From contig CAKZIH010000225.1 of assembly GCA_936931335.1 (NCBI GenBank), positions 1-15,734 on the forward strand: a stretch of 15,734 nucleotides of DNA, given 5' to 3'. The notes beneath the pieces were generated by a model. The model was given only the letters and a program-made list of their open reading frames with translations. It did no database searches and was not told where the DNA came from. Origin of the DNA: an uncultured Nostocoides sp. GTDB taxonomy: Bacteria > Actinomycetota > Actinomycetes > Actinomycetales > Dermatophilaceae. A program made the position numbers and the translations under genes. Each line of letters begins with the position of its first letter. The first letter of the stretch is position 1. Shown here in pieces: positions 6,709 through 14,596 of this stretch.

Positions 6709-8268
6709 TCAGATTCGCTCGGCTCCCGGTATGCCGTCCCGCACCCGGAAGCTCGCCAGCGTGTACTTCCGCGCGAACCGGGTGGAGACCGTGCGCACCA
6801 TCCGCAGGTCCACCCGCAGTTCGTCCTCGGTCACCGTGGCCACCTGATAGCCGCGCCGGTCCCCGTCGAAGAACTGGATGTGCGGGTTGTACTTGATCAT
6901 CGGACCGTAATAGGGCCCATAGACCTGTCCGTCGCCATTGGTGGTCAGCGAGGTGCCGACGAACTCGGTCGCCACCACCGGGGTGCCCGGCTTGTCGAAG
7001 TTCGCGTGGATGTCGTTGACGAAGGTCGAATGCCAGTCGCCGGTGAAGACCACGGGGTTGCGGGTCTGCGCGCGGCGCCAGGCGTCGATCAGCCGTAGGC
7101 GGGCCGCCGGGAAACCATCCCAGGCGTCATTCCAGAGCAGGTCGCCCTTGGCGCCGTCGTGGTCCAGCCGAGCCAACATGACGTTGGAGCCCAAGAGATT
7201 CCAGCGGGCCCGGGAGCGGCGCAGGCCGGCATAGAGCCACTCCTCCTGGGTGCGTCCGAGCATCGAGATCGCCGGGTCATAGGCCTGCGCGCACGCCTGC
7301 GCCTCGCCCCAGCCGCACGGCGGGATGTCGCGGTACTGACGGCCGTCGATGAGGTCGAATTGCGCCAACCGGCCCCACTCGATGCGCCGGTAGATGGTGG
7401 GGCTGGCGAACTGCCGCGTGGTCAGCCGCACGGGCTGGTGTTCATACCAGGCCTGGTATGCCGCCCGGCGCAGCCGCGCGATCTCATACGGCGGGTACTG
7501 GCTGTGGGTGTTGGCGTAGTCGTTGACCACCTCGTGGTCGTCCCAGGTGACCAGCCAGGGGTTGGCCCGGTGGGCCGCCTGCAGATCGGGATCCGACTTG
7601 TACCAGGCGTACTGCTGGCGCCAGCGCGTCAGATCCTGGGGCGCCTGCTGCATCACCTCGGGGACCTGCGCCTCGCGCAGCCCGGCGTCGCCAGGTATCC
7701 CACCCTCATAGACATAGTCACCCAGGTGCACGGTCAGATCCGCGTCCTCGGTCGCGAGGTGGCGCAGCGCGGCGTAGTAGCCATCGCTCCACGCCTGGCA
7801 CGAGGCGAAGGCCAGCCGCAGCTTGGACATATTCCACCCACGCGCCGGCAGGGTCCGGGTGCGGCCGACCGGGGAGATGTGACCGGCATACCGGAAGCGG
7901 TAGAAGAACTCCCGGCCCGGGCCGAGGTCCGGCGGGTCGATGTGCACGGAGTGCGCGAGCTGCGGGACGGCCCAGGCGGTGCCCGAGCGAGCGATCTGGC
8001 GGAACCCCTCGTCGTGCGCGAGCTGCCATTCCACGCCGACCGGGCGGTCCGGCATTCCGCCGTTGGCGGCCAACGGGTCCGGTGCCAGCCGCGTCCAGAG
8101 CACGACGGTATGCGGCGTCGGGTCACCCGAGGCGATGCCCAGGGTGAAGGGGTCGCCGCTGGGACGGGGAGAGGCCGCGAAGGCATCGGCGGGGGTGCGG
8201 GCGAGCGCCGCGGTGGCGGCGAGCGAGGAGAGACCGGCCAGGGCAGTGCGGCGGGGGAATGCGGTCAT
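6709..8268 (-). CDS. phoD: PhoD-like alkaline phosphatase/phosphodiesterase, Tat-exported
   Basis: A 519-residue PhoD-family metallophosphoesterase. ATG 8268 gives an N-terminal twin-arginine signal (FPRRTALAGLSS followed by an alanine-rich stretch, likely cut after DAFA), the usual export route for PhoD, which folds with its metals in the cytoplasm. The fibronectin-like N-domain (FTLGIASGDPTPHTVVLWTRL) is followed by the catalytic domain: FASCQAWSDGYY with C157, LGDYVYEGG with D184-Y185, WDDHEVVNDYA with D243, D244 and H245, and FTGDWHSTFVND with D411 and H413. These are the expected Fe/Ca ligand regions. The enzyme releases phosphate from phosphomono- or diesters outside the cell. No Pho box is recognised, so phosphate control is not shown. 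The open frame extends upstream to 8331 but that part lacks signal-peptide character. Confidence 0.92.
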   Translation of the reverse strand: MTAFPRRTALAGLSSLAATAALARTPADAFAASPRPSGDPFTLGIASGDPTPHTVVLWTRLAPDPLAANGGMPDRPVGVEWQLAHDEGFRQIARSGTAWAVPQLAHSVHIDPPDLGPGREFFYRFRYAGHISPVGRTRTLPARGWNMSKLRLAFASCQAWSDGYYAALRHLATEDADLTVHLGDYVYEGGIPGDAGLREAQVPEVMQQAPQDLTRWRQQYAWYKSDPDLQAAHRANPWLVTWDDHEVVNDYANTHSQYPPYEIARLRRAAYQAWYEHQPVRLTTRQFASPTIYRRIEWGRLAQFDLIDGRQYRDIPPCGWGEAQACAQAYDPAISMLGRTQEEWLYAGLRRSRARWNLLGSNVMLARLDHDGAKGDLLWNDAWDGFPAARLRLIDAWRRAQTRNPVVFTGDWHSTFVNDIHANFDKPGTPVVATEFVGTSLTTNGDGQVYGPYYGPMIKYNPHIQFFDGDRRGYQVATVTEDELRVDLRMVRTVSTRFARKYTLASFRVRDGIPGAERI

Positions 8269-8274
8269 ACGTCG

Positions 8275-8280
8275 ACCGTA
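8275..8280 (-). promoter_or_regulatory. -10-like hexamer for a leaderless phoD start
   Basis: On the minus strand TACGGT ends six bases before ATG 8268 and there is no Shine-Dalgarno. A leaderless transcript is inferred. The -35 region is not convincing. The other bases up to the hairpin at 8405 show no gene. Confidence 0.45.
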
Positions 8281-8404
8281 GGGCGCGTCGGGTGGCCGGG
8301 ACCGGGACTGCGGAGGAAGACCACGGGGCAAGAAGGTGTCGGTCCGGGACGGCCGGGACGAGCGAGATCCGGCGCGCGATCAGCCCCATTGGAGACAGAC
8401 GAAG

Positions 8405-8430
8405 GGCCGGAGCCCGGGTGGGCTCCGGCC
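8405..8430 (-). terminator. Intrinsic-type terminator after the small secreted protein gene
   Basis: A perfect 11-bp stem, GGCCGGAGCCC (8405-8415) and GGGCTCCGGCC (8420-8430), with a four-base loop, lies 43 bases beyond the stop codon of the minus-strand gene. The tail read on that strand is CTTCGTCTGTCTCC, U-containing but not a U-run, as is common in actinobacteria. Confidence 0.8.
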
Positions 8431-8473
8431 GTTCACCGGTGCGCTGGACTAAGCGCGGAGTGCTACCGCTGGA

Positions 8474-8827
8474 TCAGCGGTACTGCGCGCGGATCGCGAT
8501 GCGGGTGCTGCCGGAGGGGCAGACGGCCTGGCTGTAGCCGGTGCCCTGGACGCGCCAGGCGTCGTAGCGCCAGAAGGTGCGGCCACCGGACTTGCACTTC
8601 ACGCCGGCGCGGAAGGCGTTGCCCGGCAGGGAGGCGGCGCACCACACCCGAACGCCGCGGTTGATGAGGCGGTAGCGGCAGGTGTACGCGCTGCTGCTGC
8701 CGGTCTCGGAGGAGGCCACGACGCTGCTGCTGCTGTCAGCGGTGCTCGCCTGGGCCGAGGTGGCCATGCCGATGCCCATGCTGCCGGCCAGAGCCGCGCC
8801 CGCCAGAACGCCAGAAATACGCTTCAC
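8474..8827 (-). CDS. Small secreted four-cysteine protein, function unknown
   Basis: A 117-residue protein. GTG 8827 is chosen because AGGGG lies seven bases upstream and the sequence begins with a signal peptide: KR, then GVLAGAALAGSMGIGMA, with likely cleavage after AQA at residue 27. A serine-rich linker (28-47) leads to a compact basic domain of about 70 residues with C50, C63, C78 and C103, enough for two disulfides, plus regularly spaced aromatic residues (YTCRYRL, VWCA, FWRYDAW, YSQAVC). I do not recognise a named family. It resembles the many small secreted actinobacterial proteins with an RA-V-C motif, but that is an impression, not an assignment. It is a single-gene unit with its own terminator. 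Roles as an inhibitor, wall-binding protein or toxin-like peptide cannot be separated. Confidence 0.8.
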   Translation of the reverse strand: MKRISGVLAGAALAGSMGIGMATSAQASTADSSSSVVASSETGSSSAYTCRYRLINRGVRVWCAASLPGNAFRAGVKCKSGGRTFWRYDAWRVQGTGYSQAVCPSGSTRIAIRAQYR

Positions 8828-9062
8828 GAGAAAACCCCTATTGGTCGAGATAGCCGGGAGGGTCCCGGCCGTTGCCATAGGCTGCGCCGACCAGCGGCGG
8901 CAACCGACGAGGACGTTACCGGAATGTGATTGGCGAATTTGTGGGGGATCCGGTGATGAATTCTTCAACTATGTGCCGTCCTGGCCAGCGGTGGACCAAG
9001 GCGCCAAACGTCCCTATCCTGGCCTCGCCCTAGCCCTTTTCCGGCCCCCTGCTCATCCCCTG

Positions 9063-10370
9063 ACATCGGAGTCATCGCGGGAAAAATCGCCCGCCGCCGC
9101 CCTCGCCGCAACCGTCCTCGTCCCGACTGCGGCCATCGGCCAGGCCACGGCCATGGTCACCGACCGTGCGGCCAACCCGGAAGCCGCCGCGAGCAGCGCT
9201 TCCGGTGACAACCGCATCCGGGTCGAGATCCCCCCGACGACGACCGAGCCCGGGCGCCACGTGCTAGTCCCGCTGCGGGCGACCACCCAGCGCCATTCGC
9301 CCGACGTCGCGCGCCGGCGTCGATGGCAGTGTCGCCACCCGGTCCCAGACCGGTCCGACCAATGCCCGCCTCGACGTGGTGATTGTCGGTGACGGCTATA
9401 CCGCCGACGAGCAGGGGGACTTCGAGGCGGACGCCCGGGCGGGCTGGACGCAGCTCTCCCAGGTCGAGCCCTACCGGTCATACCTGGGCATGATGAATGT
9501 CTGGATGGTGCACGCCGTTTCCCAGGATTCGGGGGTCTCCCGGGACAGCGACACCTACCCGGGCCAGGTGCAGGACAAGGCCACCGCGCTGGGCAGCTAC
9601 TTCTGGTGCGCGCAGACCGAGCGCTTGCTGTGCGTGGACCCGATGCGGTCAAGAGCTACGCGCAGAAGGCGCCGGCGGTTGACATCGCCGTGGTCGTCGC
9701 CAACTCGACCTGGTATGGCGGGGCCGGCTACTACCGCGGCGAGGGTGGCGAGCTGCCCGAGGACTACGACTTAGCCGGGATCAGCCACTACTACCAGGCC
9801 TGGGGCGAGCCTCAGGCGATCAACCTCACGACATTCGGGCCGGGCAATGGCCATGGCGAGGCCTACCTGTGCGCCAACAAGTACAAGTGGTTCCGCTGGC
9901 TCGGTGAGCCCGACCCGACCGGGAGCACCGTGGGCATGTATGACGGTGGCGGCTACTTCGCCAGCAGCATCTGGGGCCCGACGGAGACCTCGATCATGAA
10001 GTCCCTGGGCTCCACGGACTTCAACCTCCCCAGCCGCGAGGCGATGATCGCGGGTTTCTACGACTACGGCGATGCGCTGACCAGCACGGCCCCCAGCGGC
10101 AGCGTCATCCGCCGCAATCAGGTGCTCACCGTGGACGTGGCCGAGCTGACCGGGCTGGCCTACCCAAGCAAGGTGACCGGTCGAGTCGATGGGCGCGAGG
10201 TGGTCCGCGCTCGTGGCCGCACCTCGGTGCGGCCCTCGGAACTCGGCGTCCTCCCGGCCACCGGCCGCCACCAGCTCTCGGCGACGATCACCGACAAGAC
10301 CGCCTCGATCCGCGACCCCGAGATCCACCAGGCCACCCGGACCACTCTCATCTGGACGGTGATCAACTAA
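9063..10370 (+). pseudogene. Decayed M64 (IgA-peptidase-like) secreted metallopeptidase
   Basis: Three pieces of one M64-type protein lie in two frames. The piece around 9090-9290 has a signal-like stretch (SPAAALAATVLVPTAAIGQATA) then RIRVEIPP. After a frame change between about 9270 and 9316 comes ARLDVVIVGDGYTADEQGDF (the M64 GDGYT motif) and FWCAQTERLLCVDP. One missing C at 9639-9641 returns the frame to DAVKSYAQKAP, VVVANSTWYGGAGYY and KWFRWLGEPDPTGSTVGMYDG, then IMKSL, to TAA 10370. The expected zinc site HExGHSxxxLxDEY is absent in every frame: GYYRGEG joins directly to GELPEDYD, which looks like its remaining tail. No ATG, GTG or TTG precedes the signal sequence in frame between 9003 and 9090. 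Loss of start, frame and active site together argue for a true pseudogene. The left boundary is approximate. Confidence 0.75.
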
Positions 10371-10405
10371 GGCGAGACCGGGGCGGGGGTGTCGGCCGGG
10401 CTCCC

Positions 10406-10411
10406 TAGACT
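10406..10411 (+). promoter_or_regulatory. -10-like hexamer for a leaderless metG start
   Basis: TAGACT ends eight bases before ATG 10420 in a stretch with no Shine-Dalgarno, so the mRNA probably starts at or very near the initiation codon. The pseudogene upstream ends 35 bases earlier. Confidence 0.5.
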
Positions 10412-10419
10412 TGCTCCTC

Positions 10420-12213
10420 ATGACCCACGTCCTCGCCGCCGTCGCGTGGCCCTATGCCAATGGGCCTCGTCACCTCGGGCATGTCGCCGGTTTCGGCGTG
10501 CCCTCGGATGTTTTCGCGCGGTATATGCGGATGGCGGGGCACCAGGTGCTCATGGTCAGCGGTTCGGACGAGCACGGCACCCCGATCCTGGTGCTCGCCG
10601 ACCGTGAGGGCGTCACGCCGCGGGAGTTCGTGGACACCAATCACGCGATCATCGCCCACGAGCTGGCCGACCTGGGCTGCTCATACGACCTGTACACCCG
10701 CACCACCACGGCCAATCACTATGCGGTGGCGCAGGAACTCTTCCGGCAGGTCTGGGCCAATGGCTACATGATCGAGCGCACCCAGCAGGGCGCGATCTCA
10801 CCCTCCACTGGCCGGACCCTGCCCGACCGCTATATCGAGGGCACCTGCCCGATCTGCGGCTACGGCGAGGCCCGCGGCGATCAGTGCGACAACTGCGGCA
10901 ACCAGTTGGAGCCGGAGGACTTGATCGACCCGCGCAGCAAGATCAACGGGGAGCGGCCGGACTTCATCGAGACCCGGCACTTCTTCCTCGACCTGCCGGC
11001 GCTCGCGGACTCGCTGCGGACCTATCTCAAGGAGCGGGAGGCCAGCGGCACCTGGCGGCCCAATGTCATCAAGTTCAGCCTCAACATCCTTGAGGACATC
11101 AAGCCGCGCGCGATGACCCGCGACATCGACTGGGGCATCCCGGTGCCGCTGGAGGGTTGGCAGGATCAGCCGACCAAGCGGCTGTATGTCTGGTTCGACG
11201 CCGTGGTCGGCTATCTGTCGGCCTCGATCGAATGGGCCCGACGCACCGGTGACCCGGAGCGCTGGCGCGAGTGGTGGAACGACCCGGGGGCGCTGTCCTA
11301 CTACTTCATGGGCAAGGACAACATCACCTTCCACGCCCAGATCTGGCCGGCGGAGTTGCTCGGCTACATGGGCAAGGGGGAGCGGGGCGGGCAGCCGGGC
11401 CCGTATGGCGAGCTCAACCTCCCCACCGAGGTGGTCAGTTCCGAATATCTGACGATGGAGAGCCAGCAGTTCTCCACCAGCCGCGGCCATACCATCCTGG
11501 TCCGCGACTTCCTCACCCGCTATCAGCCGGACGCGCTGCGCTATTTCATCTGCGCCGCCGGCCCGGAGACCTCCGACGCCGACTTCACCTGGCGCGAGTT
11601 CGTGCAACGCACCAACTCCGAACTCGTCGCCGGCTGGGGCAATCTCGTGCAGCGCACCGCGACGATGATCCACAAGAACTTCGGTGAGATCCCGGTATGC
11701 GGTCCGCTCGCCTCCGAGGACCAGGCCATCCTCGACCTGGTCGAGCGGGGCTTCGCGGTGGTCGGCGAGCTGCTCGGCCGGCAGCGGCTGCGGCAGGCCA
11801 CGGCCGAGGCGATGCGGGTCGTCGGCGAGGTCAACGCCTATATCTCCCGCACCGAGCCCTTCAAGCTCAAGGGTGAGGACCAGCGCGAGCGGCTAGCCAC
11901 GATCCTGCATGTGCTGGCCCAGTGCGTCAGCGACTGCAACACGCTGCTAGCGCCGATGTTGCCGCACTCGGCGAATGTTGTGGCCGCGGTCTTCGGCGCG
12001 ACGGAACAGTTCATGCCGATGCCGCGCGTCGAGGAGGTGGCCGATCTCGACGTGGACGCCCGCTATCCGATCATCACCGGTGACTACTCCGCGACCCCGC
12101 CGTGGCGGCGGGTGCCGGTGGTGGCCGGCACGGTGATCGATAAGCCAGCAGGGGTCTTCACCAAGCTCGACGACAGCGTTATCGCGCAGGAGCTCGACCG
12201 GATGGCGGGGTGA
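10420..12213 (+). CDS. metG: Methionyl-tRNA synthetase
   Basis: A 597-residue class I synthetase that charges initiator and elongator tRNA-Met. The start MTHVLAAVAWPYANGPRHLGH contains the HIGH-type box HLGH at 18-21. The CP-domain zinc knuckle is C143, C146, C156 and C159 (CPICG...CDNCG). WFDAVVGYLSASIEWA and the long TMESQQFSTSRG loop (346-356) follow, the latter replacing KMSKS: neither lysine of the canonical motif is present. The helical anticodon domain has ELVAGWGNLVQR and NAYISRTEPFKLK. Length and zinc pattern fit the long actinobacterial type. ATG 10420 matches the family N-terminus; the in-frame TTG at 10411 overlaps the predicted -10 and is unlikely. tatD follows after three bases, so the two are coupled. 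Confidence 0.97.
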   Translation: MTHVLAAVAWPYANGPRHLGHVAGFGVPSDVFARYMRMAGHQVLMVSGSDEHGTPILVLADREGVTPREFVDTNHAIIAHELADLGCSYDLYTRTTTANHYAVAQELFRQVWANGYMIERTQQGAISPSTGRTLPDRYIEGTCPICGYGEARGDQCDNCGNQLEPEDLIDPRSKINGERPDFIETRHFFLDLPALADSLRTYLKEREASGTWRPNVIKFSLNILEDIKPRAMTRDIDWGIPVPLEGWQDQPTKRLYVWFDAVVGYLSASIEWARRTGDPERWREWWNDPGALSYYFMGKDNITFHAQIWPAELLGYMGKGERGGQPGPYGELNLPTEVVSSEYLTMESQQFSTSRGHTILVRDFLTRYQPDALRYFICAAGPETSDADFTWREFVQRTNSELVAGWGNLVQRTATMIHKNFGEIPVCGPLASEDQAILDLVERGFAVVGELLGRQRLRQATAEAMRVVGEVNAYISRTEPFKLKGEDQRERLATILHVLAQCVSDCNTLLAPMLPHSANVVAAVFGATEQFMPMPRVEEVADLDVDARYPIITGDYSATPPWRRVPVVAGTVIDKPAGVFTKLDDSVIAQELDRMAG

Positions 12214-12216
12214 GCG

Positions 12217-13056
12217 ATGGCGCATGCTGACCGTCCGCCCGCCCCGGAGCCCCTGCCGCTGCCTTTGGTGGACAACCACACCCACCTGGACATCATTCGC
12301 GAGGACGGGCCGCCTCTGACGTCGGCCGACGCCCTGCGGGCTGCTGCCGAGGTCGGCGTCGAGCGGGTCGTGCAGATCGGCTGTGATGTGCGCAGCGCCC
12401 CGGAGAGTGTCCGAATGGCGCACGCCCACCCCGGCGTGCTCGCCGGAGTTGCCTTGCACCCCAACGAGATTCCGGCGCTGGCCGCGGCGGGGGAGTTGGC
12501 GGCGGCATACGAGCTCATCGCCGACCTGGCAACCGACGAGCGGGTGCGGGTGATCGGGGAAACCGGGCTGGACTACTTCCGGACCGGGCCCGAGGGGCAG
12601 GAGGTGCAACGCGAGTCCTTTGCCTGGCATATCGCCCTGGCCAAGCGCACCGGCAAGGCGCTGCAGATCCACGATCGCGACGCGCATACGGACGTACTGG
12701 CGGTGCTGGATGCGCACGGGGCGCCGGAGCGCACCGTGCTGCACTGCTTCAGTGGCGATGTGGCTTTTGCCCGCGAATGTGTGGAGCGCGGCTTCTATCT
12801 CTCCTTCGCCGGCCCGGTGACCTTCAAGAACAATCACCCCCTGCGGGACGCGCTCGCGGTGACCCCGCTGGAGCGGGTGTTGGTGGAGACCGACGCCCCC
12901 TATCTGACCCCGCATCCATGGCGGGGTGCGGTGAACTCGAGCTATCTGCTGCCCGCCACCGCGCGGACCGTCGCCGGGGTGCTCGGGGTGTCCGTGGTGG
13001 AGCTGTGCCAGGCGGTCAATGCGACCACGGAAACGATCTACGGCTCCTGGTCGTAA
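12217..13056 (+). CDS. tatD: TatD-family metal-dependent hydrolase/DNase
   Basis: A 279-residue TIM-barrel hydrolase of the TatD family. All metal-binding positions are present: H21 and H23 (DNHTHLD), E115 (IGETGLDYF), H152 (QIHDRDAH), H176 (LHCFSGD) and D226 (VETDAPYLTPHPWRG). Family members are Mg-dependent 3'-5' exonucleases acting in DNA repair or degradation, and some actinobacterial relatives have been considered for tRNA or D-aminoacyl-tRNA handling. The gene starts at ATG 12217, three bases after the metG stop, with a G-rich GGCGGGGTGAG in front, so translation is probably coupled to metG. The proline-rich first 15 residues are not conserved. A long inverted repeat begins six bases after the stop. 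Confidence 0.95.
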   Translation: MAHADRPPAPEPLPLPLVDNHTHLDIIREDGPPLTSADALRAAAEVGVERVVQIGCDVRSAPESVRMAHAHPGVLAGVALHPNEIPALAAAGELAAAYELIADLATDERVRVIGETGLDYFRTGPEGQEVQRESFAWHIALAKRTGKALQIHDRDAHTDVLAVLDAHGAPERTVLHCFSGDVAFARECVERGFYLSFAGPVTFKNNHPLRDALAVTPLERVLVETDAPYLTPHPWRGAVNSSYLLPATARTVAGVLGVSVVELCQAVNATTETIYGSWS

Positions 13057-13061
13057 CCGGC

Positions 13062-13091
13062 GGTTCACCCCGGTCGTGACGCGGGTGAACC
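13062..13091 (+). terminator. Inverted repeat after tatD, possible terminator
   Basis: GGTTCACCC (13062-13070) and GGGTGAACC (13083-13091) are perfect nine-bp arms with a 12-base loop, six bases past the tatD stop. There is no U-tract, so it could instead be an operator for rpfB. A second weaker hairpin, ATTG-T-GGC...GCC-CAAT (13092-13112), follows at once. Confidence 0.55.
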
Positions 13092-13359
13092 ATTGTGGCG
13101 AGTGAGCCCAATGAGGCGGGAAAATCGCCCTAGCCGTTATCAAAATTTGACCTTCGCGGTCTTCGGCGGGCATGGTGAGTGGGCCAGCCGTATCCGCCAC
13201 CGCGGTCCGGAGGCACCGCTTCCCCCGCCGGGACGACCCCCTCAGTGACCTCCGACCGGCTCCTGGCAGGCACCCCAGCGCGGGTGCCCACGGCCGGGGC
13301 CGGGACTCGGAGCCGCCCGATCCCTGCGCGGATGCGGACCCTCAACCTGGGAGCTTTTC
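13092..13359 (+). promoter_or_regulatory. rpfB control region with long 5' leader
   Basis: No gene is supported here. A candidate promoter is TTGACC (13147-13152), 18 bases, CATGGT (13171-13176), giving a leader of about 175 bases. The AT-rich CCGTTATCAAAATTTGACC just upstream stands out in this GC-rich DNA. The leader contains a seven-bp hairpin GGCACCC (13269-13275) / GGGTGCC (13282-13288), and ends in GGGAG (13349-13353), six bases before the TTG start. A leader this long suggests RNA-level control, but I could not fold it into a known riboswitch. Confidence 0.45.
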
Positions 13360-14529
13360 TTGAATTCTCGTTCGATCCGGCGCGTCGCTCAGTTCGGTGT
13401 CGTGGGCCTGCTCGCCGCCGGCGCCGCGGGCGCCGCGCACTGGGATAAGGCCGTCGCGCTGTCGGTGGACGGCAAGTCCAGCAATGTCCACGCCTTCGCC
13501 GCCACCGTGGGCGATGTGCTCAAGGACGAAGGCGTCAAGGTTGGCGAGCACGACCTGGTCGTGCCCGGCCTCACCAGTACGGTGAAGGACGGCCAGCAGA
13601 TCGTCGTGCGCTACGGGCGCAAGCTGACCGTGACCGTGGATGGCCAGCGTAAGGAGTACTGGACCACCGCGACCACCGTCGGTCAGGCGCTCGCCGAGCT
13701 CGGCCTGCGCGCCGACGACGCGAAGCTGTCCGCCTCCCGCTCCGCTGCCCTGGGTCGCGAGGGCCTGGCGATGTCGATGATCACCCCAAAGCGGGTGACC
13801 CTCACCGCGGACGGCAAGACCCGCACCAAGACCTCTACCGAGGCCGATGTGAAGTCCCTGCTCGCGCTGCTCAACGTCAAGGTCGGCAGCAAGGACATCG
13901 TCAAGCCCGGTCTGGACGCGGCGCTCACCGACGGGATGAAGCTGAAGGTCACCCGGGTGACCACCAAGTCCGTCACCAAGACGTCGGTCATCGGCTTCGA
14001 CACCGTCCGCAAGAACGACGCCAGCATGTATGAGGGGACCTCCGACGTGGTCACCGCCGGTCGTCAGGGCGAGCGCACCACGAAGTACACCGTCGTCTAC
14101 CACGACGGCAAGGAGTACAAGCGCACCAAGGACTCCTCCACAATCACCACCTCGGTCCGCAACCAGGTGATCGCCGTGGGCACCAAGGAACGGCCCGCCC
14201 CGAAGCCGGCCCCCAAGCCCGCCCCGGCGCCGAGCACTCCCAGCACCCCGGACCCCCCGAGCACCGATGGTGGCGGCGGCCTGAACCTCGCCAATGCCGC
14301 GATGTGGGACCGGATCGCCATGTGCGAGTCCGGTGGCAACTGGCACATCAACACCGGCAATGGCTACTACGGCGGCCTGCAGTTCGACATCCCGTCCTGG
14401 CTGGCGAATGGCGGTGCGGACTTCGCCCCGCGCGCGGACCTGGCCAGCCGCGAGCAGCAGATCACCGTGGCGAACCGCTACTACGCGATCGCCGGTCTCG
14501 GCCCGTGGGCCTGCGCCCACGCCGCCTGA
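13360..14529 (+). CDS. rpfB: Resuscitation-promoting factor RpfB-type, G5 domain protein
   Basis: A 389-residue secreted or membrane-anchored wall hydrolase. TTG 13360 is chosen because GGGAG lies six bases upstream and the N-terminus then reads as a signal/anchor (NSRSIRR then QFGVVGLLAAGAAGAA). Three DUF348 repeats follow at about 30-85, 87-135 and 145-198, each with VDG or ADG and a VGDVL, VGQAL or VKSLL helix. A G5 domain spans about 203-276, a Pro/Ala/Lys linker 278-306, and the RPF catalytic domain 308-389, with WDRIAMCESGGNW (catalytic E323; C322 probably disulfide-bonded to C385) and NGYYGGLQF. Rpf enzymes cleave peptidoglycan glycan strands and help dormant cells resume growth. A strong terminator follows. 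Position between tatD and ksgA is the conserved actinobacterial arrangement. Confidence 0.96.
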   Translation: MNSRSIRRVAQFGVVGLLAAGAAGAAHWDKAVALSVDGKSSNVHAFAATVGDVLKDEGVKVGEHDLVVPGLTSTVKDGQQIVVRYGRKLTVTVDGQRKEYWTTATTVGQALAELGLRADDAKLSASRSAALGREGLAMSMITPKRVTLTADGKTRTKTSTEADVKSLLALLNVKVGSKDIVKPGLDAALTDGMKLKVTRVTTKSVTKTSVIGFDTVRKNDASMYEGTSDVVTAGRQGERTTKYTVVYHDGKEYKRTKDSSTITTSVRNQVIAVGTKERPAPKPAPKPAPAPSTPSTPDPPSTDGGGGLNLANAAMWDRIAMCESGGNWHINTGNGYYGGLQFDIPSWLANGGADFAPRADLASREQQITVANRYYAIAGLGPWACAHAA

Positions 14530-14545
14530 TCCTGCGAGCTATCTC

Positions 14546-14578
14546 CCGACGCGCCCCGGCCTGCCCGGGGCGCGTCGG
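14546..14578 (+). terminator. Strong GC hairpin terminator after rpfB
   Basis: A perfect 14-bp stem, CCGACGCGCCCCGG (14546-14559) and CCGGGGCGCGTCGG (14565-14578), with a five-base loop, begins 17 bases after the rpfB stop. It has no U-run, like many actinobacterial terminators. Confidence 0.8.
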
Positions 14579-14596
14579 CGTTCGCGGGCCGAGTCA

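Noticed and set aside
7159..8664. A 501-codon plus-strand open frame opposite phoD.
   Set aside because: Antisense shadow: PhoD motifs and the Tat signal are on the minus strand, and the plus frame runs through the terminator hairpin at 8405-8430 and has no ribosome site.
8914..8931. Similarity of CGTTACCGGAATGTGATT to CGTTATCAAAATTTGACC near 13135 as a shared promoter element.
   Set aside because: About 12 of 18 bases match, but orientation relative to the nearest intact gene differs and the match is within what chance could give in AT-richer spacer DNA.
10411..10419. TTG 10411 as the metG start.
   Set aside because: It adds three residues not seen in the family and falls inside the predicted -10.
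13177..13359. A c-di-AMP (ydaO-type) riboswitch in the rpfB leader.
   Set aside because: Only a vague likeness to the 3' half is present and the GGGGAACC-like 5' elements are not seen. Left as a finding to test, not annotated.
14209..14275. Proline-rich repeats in rpfB as a DNA repeat or CRISPR-like array.
   Set aside because: Short Pro-Ala-Lys codon repeats encoding the linker before the RPF domain; no direct repeat with spacers. No CRISPR array, tRNA, rRNA or insertion sequence was seen in the window.
13343..14520. A minus-strand open frame of almost 400 codons opposite rpfB.
   Set aside because: RpfB domains on the plus strand are unmistakable; the opposite product is a codon-bias artefact.
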